The notes under the pieces: model-generated
What the model saw: only the letters and a program-made list of their open reading frames with translations
Told to the model about the DNA's origin: nothing
The model's database searches: none
Translations under genes and position numbers: made by a program
Shown: positions 25,225 to 32,769 of the stretch, piece by piece
Layout: every line of letters starts with the position of its first letter
How positions within the stretch are numbered: the stretch's first letter is position 1
Assembly (NCBI RefSeq): GCF_008704655.1
Contig: NZ_CP023688.1
Coordinates: forward strand, 2,790,001 to 2,854,000
Reading direction: 5' to 3'
From: Streptomyces rimosus
GTDB taxonomy: Bacteria; Actinomycetota; Actinomycetes; Streptomycetales; Streptomycetaceae
Length of the DNA stretch: 64,000 nucleotides

Positions 25225-25275
25225 GTTGAAACTTGAACTAGATCCCGCTACGCTCATTCTCGTTGAAGGTTTAAC
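25225..25275 (+). promoter_or_regulatory. promoter with two GTTnAAnnTTnAAC boxes before yceI
   Basis: GTTGAAACTTGAAC (25225-25238) and GTTGAAGGTTTAAC (25262-25275) share the palindromic pattern GTTnAAnnTTnAAC. A promoter TTGAAA (25226-25231), 17 bp, TACGCT (25249-25254) fits between: box 1 covers the -35 and box 2 covers the expected start of transcription. The layout suggests repression by a dimeric MarR-type protein binding both boxes. The regulator is not adjacent. Confidence 0.65.
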
Positions 25276-25297
25276 AACCCACTTCCGAGGAGGAGCC

Positions 25298-25924
25298 ATG
25301 GCTCTGTTCACCCGCAAGCGCGCCACGGCCACGGCCACGGACGCCGCCCGCACCACCGCCGTCCTCGACGCCGACCCGGCCCTCGCCCGGCTGACCGGCG
25401 ACTACACCATCGACCCCGCGCACAGCCGGATCGGCTTCACCGTGCGGCATGCCATGGTCACCAACGTCCGCGGCGCGTTCGGCACCCACGAGGGCACCCT
25501 CCACCTCGACGGCGCCGACCCGGCCCGCTCCACCGCCTCCGTGGACGTCACGATCGCCTCCGTCGACACCGGCATCGCCGACCGCGACGCCCACCTGCGC
25601 GGCAGCGACTTCTTCGACGCCGAAGCCTTCCCCCTGATGACGTTCCGCTCCACCGCCGCCGAGCGGGTCGGCGACGCCACCTACCGCGTCACCGGCGACC
25701 TGACGATCAAGGACGTCACCCGGCCGCTCACCATCGACCTGGAGTACCAGGGCACGGCGACGGACGTGTACGGCGCCGAGCGCGTCGGCTTCGAGGGCAG
25801 CGCCGAGATCCTGCGCTCCGACTGGGGCCTGACCTGGAACGCGGCGCTGGAGACCGGCGGCGTGATGGTCAGCGACAAGGTCAAGCTCACCTTCGACATC
25901 TCCGCGGTCAAGGCCGCCGCCTGA
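25298..25924 (+). CDS. YceI family lipid-binding-like protein
   Basis: This gene encodes 208 aa from ATG 25298, preceded by GAGGAGGAGCC. A basic/Ala-rich head (about 30 residues) has no signal peptide. The YceI lipocalin-like barrel follows: GDYTIDPAHSRIGFTVRHAMVTNVRGAFG, ASVDVTIASVDTGIADRDAHLRGSDFFD, FRSTAAERVGD, LTIKDVTRPLTIDLEYQG, GFEGSAEILRSDWGLTWN and the end GGVMVSDKVKLTFDI. YceI proteins bind polyisoprenoids and respond to base or oxidative stress; cytoplasmic versions are common in Streptomyces. It is a single-gene unit with a likely repressible promoter. Confidence 0.94.
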   Translation: MALFTRKRATATATDAARTTAVLDADPALARLTGDYTIDPAHSRIGFTVRHAMVTNVRGAFGTHEGTLHLDGADPARSTASVDVTIASVDTGIADRDAHLRGSDFFDAEAFPLMTFRSTAAERVGDATYRVTGDLTIKDVTRPLTIDLEYQGTATDVYGAERVGFEGSAEILRSDWGLTWNAALETGGVMVSDKVKLTFDISAVKAAA

Positions 25925-25945
25925 GCCGAAGGCTCCCGCAAAACC

Positions 25946-25992
25946 CCGCGGCCCCGCACCGTCCTCCCCCAAGGACCGGTACGGGGCCGCGG
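25946..25992. terminator. hairpin between convergent yceI and cimA
   Basis: Arms CCGCGGCCCCG (25946-25956) and CGGGGCCGCGG (25982-25992) enclose an inner GTCCT/AGGAC stem. It can terminate both convergent genes. Confidence 0.75.
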
Positions 25993-26012
25993 TCACATTC
26001 CGCGCCCGGCGG

Positions 26013-27623
26013 CTACTCCTGCGGCTCGACGCCCGCCCGCAACAGCCCGTACGCGTACGCGTCGTCCAGCGCCTGCCAGGACGCCGCGATGACGTTCTCC
26101 GCGACGCCGACCGTGGACCACTCCCCCTGCCCGTCACTGGTGGACACCAGGACGCGGGTGGTCGAACCGGTACCCAGGCGGCCCTCCAGGATGCGGACCT
26201 TGTAGTCCACCAGCTCCAGCCCGGCCAGCTGCGGGTAGATCCGCTCCAGGGCCACCCGCAGCGCCCGGTCCAGCGCGTGCACCGGACCGTTGCCCTCCGC
26301 GGTGGCCACCAGCCGCTCGCCCTTGGCCCACAGCTTCACGGTCGCCTCGTTGGCGTGGGTGCCGTCCGGCCGGTCCTCGACGATCGCCCGCCAGGACTCC
26401 ACCTCGAAGTACCGGCGCGGCCGCCCCTCCACCTCCTCGCGCAGCAGCAGCTCGAACGAGGCGTCGGCGGCCTCGTACGTGTACCCGGCCAGCTCGCGTT
26501 CCTTGACCCGCGCCACCACCCGGCCGACCAGCTCCCGGTCGCCGCTCAGGTCGAAGCCCAGCTCCTTGCCCTTGAGCTCGATGGAGGCGCGCCCCGCCAT
26601 GTCGGAGACCAGCATCCGCATGCTGTTGCCGACCAGCGCCGGGTCGATGTGCTGGTACAGGTCCGGATCGACCTTGATCGCGGAGGCGTGCAGCCCGGCC
26701 TTGTGCGCGAACGCCGAGACGCCGACGTACGGCTGGTGGGTGGACGGGGTGAGGTTGACGACCTCGGCGACGGCATGCGAGATCCGGGTGGTCTCGGCCA
26801 GCTTGCCCGGCGGCAGCACGCGGCGCCCGTACTTCAGCTCCAGAGCGGCCACGACCGGGAAGAGGTTGGAGTTGCCGACCCGCTCGCCGTAGCCGTTGGC
26901 GGTGCACTGCACGTGGGTGGCGCCCGCGTCCACGGCGGCGAGGGTGTTGGCCACCGCGCAGCCCGTGTCGTCCTGCGCGTGGATGCCCAGGCGCGCCCCG
27001 GTGTCCGCCAGCACCGTCCGTACGACGGCCGAGACCTGCGCGGGAAGCATCCCGCCGTTGGTGTCGCACAGCACGACCACATCGGCGCCGGCCTCGCTCG
27101 CGGTCCGGACGACCTCCTTGGCGTACGCCGGGTCGAGGGCGTACCCGTCGAAGAAGTGCTCACAGTCGAGGAAGACCCGGCGGCCCTGCGCGCGCAGGTA
27201 CGCGACGGTGTCCCGCACCATCGCGAGGTTCTCCTCCGGGGTGGTGCGCAGCGCCAGTTCCACATGCCGTACGTGCGACTTGGCGACGAGGGTGACGACC
27301 GGCGCCCCGGACTCCAGCAGGGCCGTGACCTGCGGGTCGTCCTCGACCCGCACGCCCGCCTTGCGGGTGGCGCCGAAGGCGACCAGCTGGGCGTGCTTGA
27401 AGTCGATCTCCGCGCGGGCCCGCTGGAAGAACTCGGTGTCCCGGGGGTTGGCGCCGGGCCAGCCGCCCTCGATGAAACCCACGCCGTAGTCGTCCAGGTG
27501 CCGGGCGATGGTGAGCTTGTCGGCGACGGTCAGGTTGATCCCCTCACGCTGCGCGCCGTCGCGCAGCGTGGTGTCGAAGACGTGGAAGGCGTCGGACAGT
27601 GAGGGTTCGGGTACGTCCGTCAT
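26013..27623 (-). CDS. cimA: citramalate synthase
   Basis: This gene encodes 536 aa from ATG 27623 with GGAG upstream; a longer in-frame reading to 27953 is leader, not protein. The enzyme condenses pyruvate and acetyl-CoA to citramalate, the threonine-independent entry to isoleucine. The HMGL-like TIM barrel shows FDTTLRDGAQREGINLTVADKL, GFIEGGWPGANPRD, DCEHFFDGYALD and HAQDDTGCAVANTLAAVDAGATHVQCTANGYGER. A C-terminal LeuA-type regulatory domain follows (VDYKVRILEGRLGTGSTTRVLV). The family also contains 2-isopropylmalate synthases, but the N-terminal motif set is of the CimA type. A leader peptide and attenuator-like hairpin lie upstream. Confidence 0.92.
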   Translation of the reverse strand: MTDVPEPSLSDAFHVFDTTLRDGAQREGINLTVADKLTIARHLDDYGVGFIEGGWPGANPRDTEFFQRARAEIDFKHAQLVAFGATRKAGVRVEDDPQVTALLESGAPVVTLVAKSHVRHVELALRTTPEENLAMVRDTVAYLRAQGRRVFLDCEHFFDGYALDPAYAKEVVRTASEAGADVVVLCDTNGGMLPAQVSAVVRTVLADTGARLGIHAQDDTGCAVANTLAAVDAGATHVQCTANGYGERVGNSNLFPVVAALELKYGRRVLPPGKLAETTRISHAVAEVVNLTPSTHQPYVGVSAFAHKAGLHASAIKVDPDLYQHIDPALVGNSMRMLVSDMAGRASIELKGKELGFDLSGDRELVGRVVARVKERELAGYTYEAADASFELLLREEVEGRPRRYFEVESWRAIVEDRPDGTHANEATVKLWAKGERLVATAEGNGPVHALDRALRVALERIYPQLAGLELVDYKVRILEGRLGTGSTTRVLVSTSDGQGEWSTVGVAENVIAASWQALDDAYAYGLLRAGVEPQE

Positions 27624-27727
27624 GCTGCTCAGGGCTCCTGTCGGGTCTCGGTATACCGGAATAACCGGTTCCACCGCCCCCTCGTGGTCCCTCGCGCTTC
27701 GCCGCCGGCGATGGGTGGGCCGGAAAC

Positions 27728-27757
27728 GAAAAGACCCCTCGCGGATGCGAGAGGTCT
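27728..27757 (-). terminator. attenuator-like terminator in cimA leader
   Basis: On the minus strand, AGACCTCTCGC, a four-base loop and GCGAGGGGTCT form an 11-bp stem with one mismatch, followed by TTTTC. It sits 105 bp upstream of the cimA start and after the leader peptide. No upstream gene on this strand needs it, so it is best explained as a transcription attenuator. Confidence 0.75.
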
Positions 27758-27811
27758 GCGCGCGGGTCTGGGACGACGGCGACCGCGCCGTACTCGGTAC
27801 GTACGGGGCGG

Positions 27812-27862
27812 TCACTGCGGACCGGCGCGCCTGCTGCCAATAATCGTGGCGAGGGTGGGCAC
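27812..27862 (-). CDS. putative cimA leader peptide with tandem Ile codons
   Basis: This reading frame encodes 16 aa (VPTLATIIGSRRAGPQ) from GTG 27862 to TGA 27812-27814. It contains Leu and two adjacent Ile codons, both ATT, an uncommon codon in this genome where ATC dominates. It precedes the terminator hairpin at 27728-27757 and the isoleucine-pathway gene cimA. The arrangement matches ribosome-mediated attenuation, where Ile shortage stalls translation and prevents the terminator. No good ribosome binding site precedes the GTG, so translation is not proven. Confidence 0.6.
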   Translation of the reverse strand: MPTLATIIGSRRAGPQ

Positions 27863-27945
27863 GGGCGTCAGTTTGCCATACGTTCCCGGGGGGGGCGGCC
27901 GGGTGTCTCACAGTTCGGGCCGCCGGGGGTGGCCCGTTCCCGATT

Positions 27946-27967
27946 GTCCTCAAACGCCGGACGGGCT
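27946..27967 (+). repeat. 22-bp short interspersed repeat, copy 1
   Basis: The sequence, beginning GTCCTCAAACGCC and ending GGACGGGCT, is identical to 28011-28032. I recall the same string recurring in intergenic regions of many Streptomyces genomes. This copy is intergenic, upstream of cimA. Confidence 0.8.
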
Positions 27968-28010
27968 TGATTTCGCTTGGCTGCGGGTCGTCAGGGCTGA
28001 CGCTTCCTGT

Positions 28011-28032
28011 GTCCTCAAACGCCGGACGGGCT
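28011..28032 (+). repeat. 22-bp short interspersed repeat, copy 2
   Basis: This copy is identical to 27946-27967. It overlaps the 3' end of the MFS gene, so its reverse strand encodes the last residues SPSGV and supplies the TGA stop. Confidence 0.8.
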
Positions 28033-29349
28033 ACTTTTCGCCGGTTGCGGTCCTGACTCGGCTCCTTGCTCTGCGCGCTGTACGCGGTTCAGGTCGATCG
28101 TCCTCGTCTCCCGCATCGTGACGTAGACGATCAGGGACACCGCCGCGCAGCCCGCCACGTACCAGTAGTAGCCGGATTCGATGCCGCCCTTCTTGAACCA
28201 GAGGGCCACGTATTCGGCCGTGCCGCCGAAGAGGGCGTTGGCGATGGCGTACGGGAGGGCGACGCCGAGGGCGCGGATGCCGGTGGGGAAGAGTTCGGCC
28301 TTTACGCAGGCGTTGATCGAGGTGTAGCCGGTGACGACGAGGAGGGCCAGCAGGGAGAGGCCGAGCGCGGGCCAGAAGCTGCCGGCGTGCTTGAGCAGCG
28401 TCATGATCGGCACGGTCAGGAAGGTCGAGCCGACGGCGAAGGTGATCAGCAGCGGGCGGCGGCCGATCCGGTCGGAGAGCCGGCCCGCCAGCGGCTGGAT
28501 GCACATGAAGATGAACAGCGCGCAGAAGCTGACCAGCGAGGCGGTGGGCTTGTCCAGGCCCGCGGTGCCGGACAGGTACTTGGTGAGGTACGTGGTGTAC
28601 GTGTAGTACGCGACGGTGCCGCCCATGGTGAGCGCGATGACGAGGAACGCCTCGCGCCGGTGCGCCCACAGCGCCTTGATCGTGCCGCGCGCCGGGTCGT
28701 TGTGCGCGCTGTCGTCCTGCGCGTACACCTCCGTCTCCAGCATGTTGCGCCGCAGGTAGAAGACGATGGCGGCACCGAGCGCGCCGATGATGAACGGGAT
28801 GCGCCAGGCCCAGCTGTGCAGGGCGTCCTCGGACATGGTGCGCTGGAGGACGATCTGCAGGCCGAGGCCGAGGAGCTGGCCGGCGGTCATGGACACGTAC
28901 TGGAAGCTGGAGGCGAAGCCGCGGCGGTCCGGCGCGGACGCCTCCGTGAGGTACGTGGCGCTGGCCGCGTACTCGCCGCCGACCGAGAGCCCTTGCAGCA
29001 TGCGGGCGATGAGCAGCACCGCGACGCCGCCGTAGCCGGCCACCGCGTAGGTGGGCGCGACGGCGATGAGGATGGCCGAGGCGGACATCAGGGTGACGGT
29101 GAGGGTCAGCGCGGCCTTGCGGCCCTTGCGGTCACCGACCCGGCCGAGCAGCCAGCCGCCCACCGGCCGCATGAAGAAGCCGACCGCGAAGATCCCCATG
29201 GTGTTCATGAGGTTGGCGGTGTCGTTGCCTTTCGGGAAGAAGGAGTCGGCGAAGTACACCGCGAAGCTGGCGTACACGAACCAGTCGAACCACTCGACCA
29301 TGTTGCCGGCCGAGCCGACCCAGATCTTCTTCCACTGCTCTCGTCCCAT
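28015..29349 (-). CDS. MFS metabolite:proton symporter (KgtP/ShiA-like)
   Basis: This gene encodes 444 aa with twelve membrane segments. The start MGREQWKKIWVGSAGNMVEWFDWFVYASFAVYFA, the loop GRVGDRKGRKAAL, QGLSVGGEYAASATYLTE and the mid-protein GRLSDRIGRRPLL are typical of the metabolite:H+ symporter branch that takes up alpha-ketoglutarate, citrate, shikimate or proline/betaine. The substrate is not readable. The last six codons before the stop come from a 22-bp interspersed repeat. It is convergent with nothing and lies behind the cimA leader region, 107 bp after the beta-propeller gene start side. Confidence 0.92.
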   Translation of the reverse strand: MGREQWKKIWVGSAGNMVEWFDWFVYASFAVYFADSFFPKGNDTANLMNTMGIFAVGFFMRPVGGWLLGRVGDRKGRKAALTLTVTLMSASAILIAVAPTYAVAGYGGVAVLLIARMLQGLSVGGEYAASATYLTEASAPDRRGFASSFQYVSMTAGQLLGLGLQIVLQRTMSEDALHSWAWRIPFIIGALGAAIVFYLRRNMLETEVYAQDDSAHNDPARGTIKALWAHRREAFLVIALTMGGTVAYYTYTTYLTKYLSGTAGLDKPTASLVSFCALFIFMCIQPLAGRLSDRIGRRPLLITFAVGSTFLTVPIMTLLKHAGSFWPALGLSLLALLVVTGYTSINACVKAELFPTGIRALGVALPYAIANALFGGTAEYVALWFKKGGIESGYYWYVAGCAAVSLIVYVTMRETRTIDLNRVQRAEQGAESGPQPAKSSPSGV

Positions 29350-29456
29350 GACCGATCACGGTCGCCGACCGGCGCCCGCCGCGGCAAGGGTGCGGCGGGC
29401 AACGATCACGCTTTGTTACCTGCGGGTGGACGGATTGCCGCGTTCGTCGGCGCCGC

Positions 29457-30719
29457 TCAGCGGGTGTGCCGCAGGAACACGTCGGTCTCGTGGTTGGTGT
29501 CGCCCGCGACCAGATCGTCCAGGTGCGATTCGAAGACGGCCTTGCGGCCGTCCGCCGTCATCCCGTCGGGCCCGGCGGTGGCCGCCCTCGGCTTGCCGTC
29601 GGTGCCGGGGCTGACCAGCGTGTCCTGCCCGGTCTTCAGGTCCTTGACGTACAGCCCGTACTCGACGCCGTAGGAGTGCAGCAGCAGCCGTCGGCCGTCC
29701 GGGCCGATCGCGTCGGCTTCGGCGTACTGGTTGCCGTTGATGCCGTCCACCCGCCGGATCGCGCCGGTGCGGGTGTTCCGTACGAAGACGTAGGAGCGTG
29801 CCTCGTCCGGCACCGGCACGATGTTCTTGGCCGCGGAGTTGAACGCGACGGTGCGGCCGTCGGCGCTGATCAGCGGGTCGGTGGAGCCCGAGGTGGCGGG
29901 CAGGCCGTCGGCGGTGGTGTCGATCTGCCGCTGCTCGCCGGTGCGCAGGTCGGCGAGGTGGATGTCGGCCCAGTCGCGGTCGCCGCCGGGGCCGCCGCCG
30001 CGGCGGCTGCGCTCCCGGTAGACGACGCGGGAGCCGTCGGCGCTGATCCGCGGGGAGTCGAAGGCGCGCCCTTCCTCGGCGGGGACCCGGCTGGCCCGGC
30101 GCGTCGTCCCGGTCCGGCGGTCGCGTACGTAGATGCGGCCCATCTCCTCCTTCTCCGGCGGGACGGCGGACTGGCGGCCGACGAAAGCGACGTAGCGGCC
30201 GTCGGCGCTGAGCGCGGGCGACTCGCCGCCGTCGTAGCCGGTGTCCATGCCGAGGTCGGCGCGCTCCAGGCGGCCGGTACGGATCTCGTACACGTAGACG
30301 TGGTACCGGCCGCCCGTCTCGGCGTTGAAGGCGACATACCGGCCGTCCGCGCTGATCGTGGCGAGGTCGGCGTTGCCGTGGCCGAGCGGGGCGTTGAGGC
30401 GGCGGGTGGTGCCGGTGCGGCGGTCGCGCAGGAAGACGTCGCGGACGAGGGCGCCGTCGTTGTCGTCGCCCGGGACGAGGTTGTCGGCCTCCGAGTCGAA
30501 GGCGACGTACCGGCCGTCGGCGCTGATCGCGGCGTTGTACGAGCCGCCGCCGACCGCCTCGGAGCCGTCGGGGGCGGTGTTCACCCGCTCGGTGCGCGGC
30601 CCCTGGCCACCCGCCGCCGCGGGCGGGCCGCCGGCCGCCACCGCCCCCACCAGCACGGCGACCGCGACGGCACCCGTCAACGTAGGTCTGCCACTGCGCG
30701 TACCCCTGTCCACGCCCAT
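29457..30719 (-). CDS. secreted TolB-like beta-propeller (PD40 repeat) protein
   Basis: This gene encodes 420 aa from ATG 30719. A signal peptide runs to about residue 38 (TGAVAVAVLVGAVAAGGPPAAA). The mature part consists of repeats built around (I/L)SADGRYVAF with RDRRTGTTRR-type strands, counted at least six times: AAISADGRYVAFDSE, ATISADGRYVAFNAE, PALSADGRYVAFVG, PRISADGSRVVY, PLISADGRTVAFNS and GMTADGRKAVFES. This is a six-bladed TolB-type propeller, likely extracellular and protein- or ligand-binding. No enzyme motif is seen. A TTGACC/TTGTAT promoter lies upstream. It forms its own transcription unit. Confidence 0.88.
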   Translation of the reverse strand: MGVDRGTRSGRPTLTGAVAVAVLVGAVAAGGPPAAAGGQGPRTERVNTAPDGSEAVGGGSYNAAISADGRYVAFDSEADNLVPGDDNDGALVRDVFLRDRRTGTTRRLNAPLGHGNADLATISADGRYVAFNAETGGRYHVYVYEIRTGRLERADLGMDTGYDGGESPALSADGRYVAFVGRQSAVPPEKEEMGRIYVRDRRTGTTRRASRVPAEEGRAFDSPRISADGSRVVYRERSRRGGGPGGDRDWADIHLADLRTGEQRQIDTTADGLPATSGSTDPLISADGRTVAFNSAAKNIVPVPDEARSYVFVRNTRTGAIRRVDGINGNQYAEADAIGPDGRRLLLHSYGVEYGLYVKDLKTGQDTLVSPGTDGKPRAATAGPDGMTADGRKAVFESHLDDLVAGDTNHETDVFLRHTR

Positions 30720-30769
30720 GCTTCCCCCCGGAAACACCCGCCTCCGGCCCTGCGCCGGAGCGCGAGGGG

Positions 30770-30799
30770 ATACAACCGCGTCTCCTGCGACAGGGTCAA
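30770..30799 (-). promoter_or_regulatory. promoter of the beta-propeller gene
   Basis: On the minus strand, TTGACC (30794-30799) and TTGTAT (30770-30775) are separated by 18 bp, about 50 bp upstream of the ATG at 30719. It resembles a vegetative (HrdB-type) promoter. Confidence 0.55.
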
Positions 30800-30850
30800 T
30801 CCGCTCTTTTCCGTACAACCGGTACGAGGGTTGGGGCGTCCGCACAGCTT

Positions 30851-31501
30851 TTAGGGCACATTCGGGGCGCCCGCCGGCGCCAGCGCCTCGTCCAGGAACT
30901 CCGCCACGTGCCGCAGCACCTGCTCCCGGTCCAGGCCCGGCAGGCCGACGACGAGATGCGTACCGAAGCCGTCCAGCAGCGCGCGCGTACGGGTGGCGAA
31001 GCGGTCCGCGTCCACCGTACGCAGCTCGCCCTTCGAGGCGCCCTCGGCCAGGAGCGCCACCAGATCGCGGTGCCAGGCCAGTTCCAGGTCGAGCTGGCGC
31101 TCGCGGGCCCCGTCGTCCGCATTTTGCGAGCGGTTCCACACCTCCAGCCACAGGGTCCAGCGCGGGTCCCGGCGCCCTTCGGGCAGGTACAGCTGCACCA
31201 GCGCGTCGAGCCGTTCGCGCACCGGAACACGCTGAGCAAGCGCGGCTCGCCGCCGGGCACCCAACTGCTCCTCGCTCCACTGAAGGGTCTGGAGCAGCAG
31301 CTCGTCCTTCGTACCGAAGTAGTAGAGGATGTGCCCGCTGCTCATCCCGACCTCGCGGCCCAGTCCGGCCATGGTCAGCCGTTCCAGGCCCGCTTCGGCG
31401 ATGGTGGCCATCGCCGCGGCCAGGACCTGCTCGCGGGGCTGGGTGAGCCGCCGCCGGGGTCGGCGGACCGGTCCGGGCACGAGAACCTCCGGGTGCGTCA
31501 C
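30851..31501 (-). CDS. TetR-family transcriptional regulator
   Basis: This gene encodes 216 aa from GTG 31501, whose codon overlaps the stop of the agmatine deiminase gene (GTGA), so the two are translationally coupled. The N-terminal TetR helix-turn-helix reads QVLAAAMATIAEAGLERLTMAGLGREVGMSSGHILYYFGTKDELL. The C-terminal ligand domain includes LYLPEGRRDPRWTLWLEVWNRS and FGTHLVVGLPGLDREQVLRHVAEFLDEAL. It probably controls its own operon; two TTAGAGC-containing sites lie upstream of the deiminase gene. Ligand unknown, perhaps agmatine or a polyamine. Confidence 0.92.
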   Translation of the reverse strand: MTHPEVLVPGPVRRPRRRLTQPREQVLAAAMATIAEAGLERLTMAGLGREVGMSSGHILYYFGTKDELLLQTLQWSEEQLGARRRAALAQRVPVRERLDALVQLYLPEGRRDPRWTLWLEVWNRSQNADDGARERQLDLELAWHRDLVALLAEGASKGELRTVDADRFATRTRALLDGFGTHLVVGLPGLDREQVLRHVAEFLDEALAPAGAPNVP

Positions 31502-32547
31502 ACGGTGCCCACCTTGGGCTGCTGCTGGGTGATGCAGTGGATGCCACCGCCAGCAGCAAAGATCGTACGGGCGTCGGCCTGCACCACCGCGCGCTCCGGG
31601 AACAGCCGCCGGAAGATCGCGGCGGCCTCCTCGTCGCGCGGGTCGCCGAACGCGCACAGCACCACGCCGCCGTTGCACAGGTAGTGGTTGATGTAGGAGT
31701 AGTCCACCGGCTCGCCGTCCGCCTCCACCACGGTCGGCGCGGGCACCTCGACCACCTCCAGCCGCCGGCCGCGCGCGTCCGTCGAGGCACGCAGCAGCTT
31801 GACGATCTCCGCACACACCGCGTGGTCGGGGTGGGCCGGGTCGGGCTGGGTGTGCGCGACGACGACGCCGGGGCGGGCGAACGCCGCGACGATGTCCACG
31901 TGCCCGCGGGTGCCGAAGCGCCCGTAGTCGGCGGTCAGTCCGCGCGGCAGCCAGATCGCCTTCGTGGTGCCGAGGCAGGCGTGGATCTCCGCCTCGACCT
32001 CTTCCCGGGTACGGCCCGGATTGCGCCCCGGGTCGAGCTGCACGGTCTCCGTCAGCAGCACCGTCCCCTCGCCGTCCACATGCAGCCCGCCGCCCTCGTT
32101 CACCAGCGACGAGCGGTACGTACGGGCCCCGGCCAGCCCGCCCACGTACCCGCCGATCTCCGCGTCCCGCTCCCAGCACGCCCAGTCCTGCTCGCCCCAC
32201 CCGTTGAACACCCAGTCCACGGCGCCCAACTGCCCACGCCCGCCAACCAGGAAGGCAGGCCCGATGTCCCGCATCCACGCGTCATCCAGCGCCCGCTCGA
32301 CCACGTCGATCCCCGCCCCGAGCAACAGCCGCGCTCCGTCTGCCTGCCCGGGACCCGCCACCACCGTGACCGGCTCGAACCGCCGCACCGCCCGCGCGAC
32401 CGCCGCCCACGCCCGCCGGGCCCGCTCCAACTCCTCGCCGCCTTCCTCCCCGAAGGTGGCGTTGACCCCCGGCCAGGCCATCCAGGTCCGCTCATGCGGA
32501 GCCCACTCGGCAGGCATACGGAAGCCGTCGGCGGCTGGGGTGGTCAT
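31498..32547 (-). CDS. aguA: agmatine deiminase family enzyme
   Basis: This gene encodes 349 aa from ATG 32547 with GGAGG upstream. The guanidine-group-modifying fold converts agmatine to N-carbamoylputrescine and ammonia. Family motifs: EWAPHERTWMAWP, DDAWMRDIGPAFLV, VDWVFNGWG, LVNEGGGLHVDGEGTVLLTE, GTRGHVDIVAAFARPG, DYSYINHYLCNGGVV and the catalytic-cysteine end AGGGIHCITQQQP. The length is normal for AguA. It is cotranscribed with a TetR gene and sits between ilvE and the propeller gene, with its own operator-like region. The symbol is by family; activity on agmatine is not shown. Confidence 0.9.
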   Translation of the reverse strand: MTTPAADGFRMPAEWAPHERTWMAWPGVNATFGEEGGEELERARRAWAAVARAVRRFEPVTVVAGPGQADGARLLLGAGIDVVERALDDAWMRDIGPAFLVGGRGQLGAVDWVFNGWGEQDWACWERDAEIGGYVGGLAGARTYRSSLVNEGGGLHVDGEGTVLLTETVQLDPGRNPGRTREEVEAEIHACLGTTKAIWLPRGLTADYGRFGTRGHVDIVAAFARPGVVVAHTQPDPAHPDHAVCAEIVKLLRASTDARGRRLEVVEVPAPTVVEADGEPVDYSYINHYLCNGGVVLCAFGDPRDEEAAAIFRRLFPERAVVQADARTIFAAGGGIHCITQQQPKVGTV

Positions 32548-32592
32548 GGGGTCCTCCGGGCTCGGGGCGGGGTGGCGGCGCTTGTTGAGGCT

Positions 32593-32675
32593 TTAGAGCG
32601 GCACACTAACGAGGAGAGTCCCGTACGCCAACCATGTACCGGAAACAGAATCAAGGAACTTAGAGCAGTGCTCAA
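32593..32675. promoter_or_regulatory. candidate TetR operators upstream of agmatine deiminase
   Basis: TTAGAGCAGTGCTCAA (32660-32675) has symmetric TTnGAGC/GCTCnAA arms. A related half, TTAGAGCG, occurs at 32593-32600 with CTAA 9 bp further on. The region is AT-rich and lies directly upstream of the deiminase-TetR operon, a typical autoregulation layout. Confidence 0.5.
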
Positions 32676-32713
32676 TACGGTGTGGCCTGCGCCGCCCCGC
32701 CCGCCCCCCGAAA

Positions 32714-32755
32714 CGCCGAACGGCCCCCCGGCAAGCGCCGGGGGGCCGTTCGGCG
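32714..32755. terminator. perfect 19-bp hairpin after ilvE
   Basis: Arms 32714-32732 and 32737-32755 pair perfectly around an AAGC loop. It lies 14 bp past the ilvE stop and ends that transcript. Confidence 0.9.
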
Positions 32756-32769
32756 ATGTGCGGCTCGGG

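Noticed and set aside
27624..27953. N-terminal extension of cimA by about 110 residues
   Set aside because: The added residues are unlike any synthase and contain the leader terminator; ATG 27623 gives the family-typical start.
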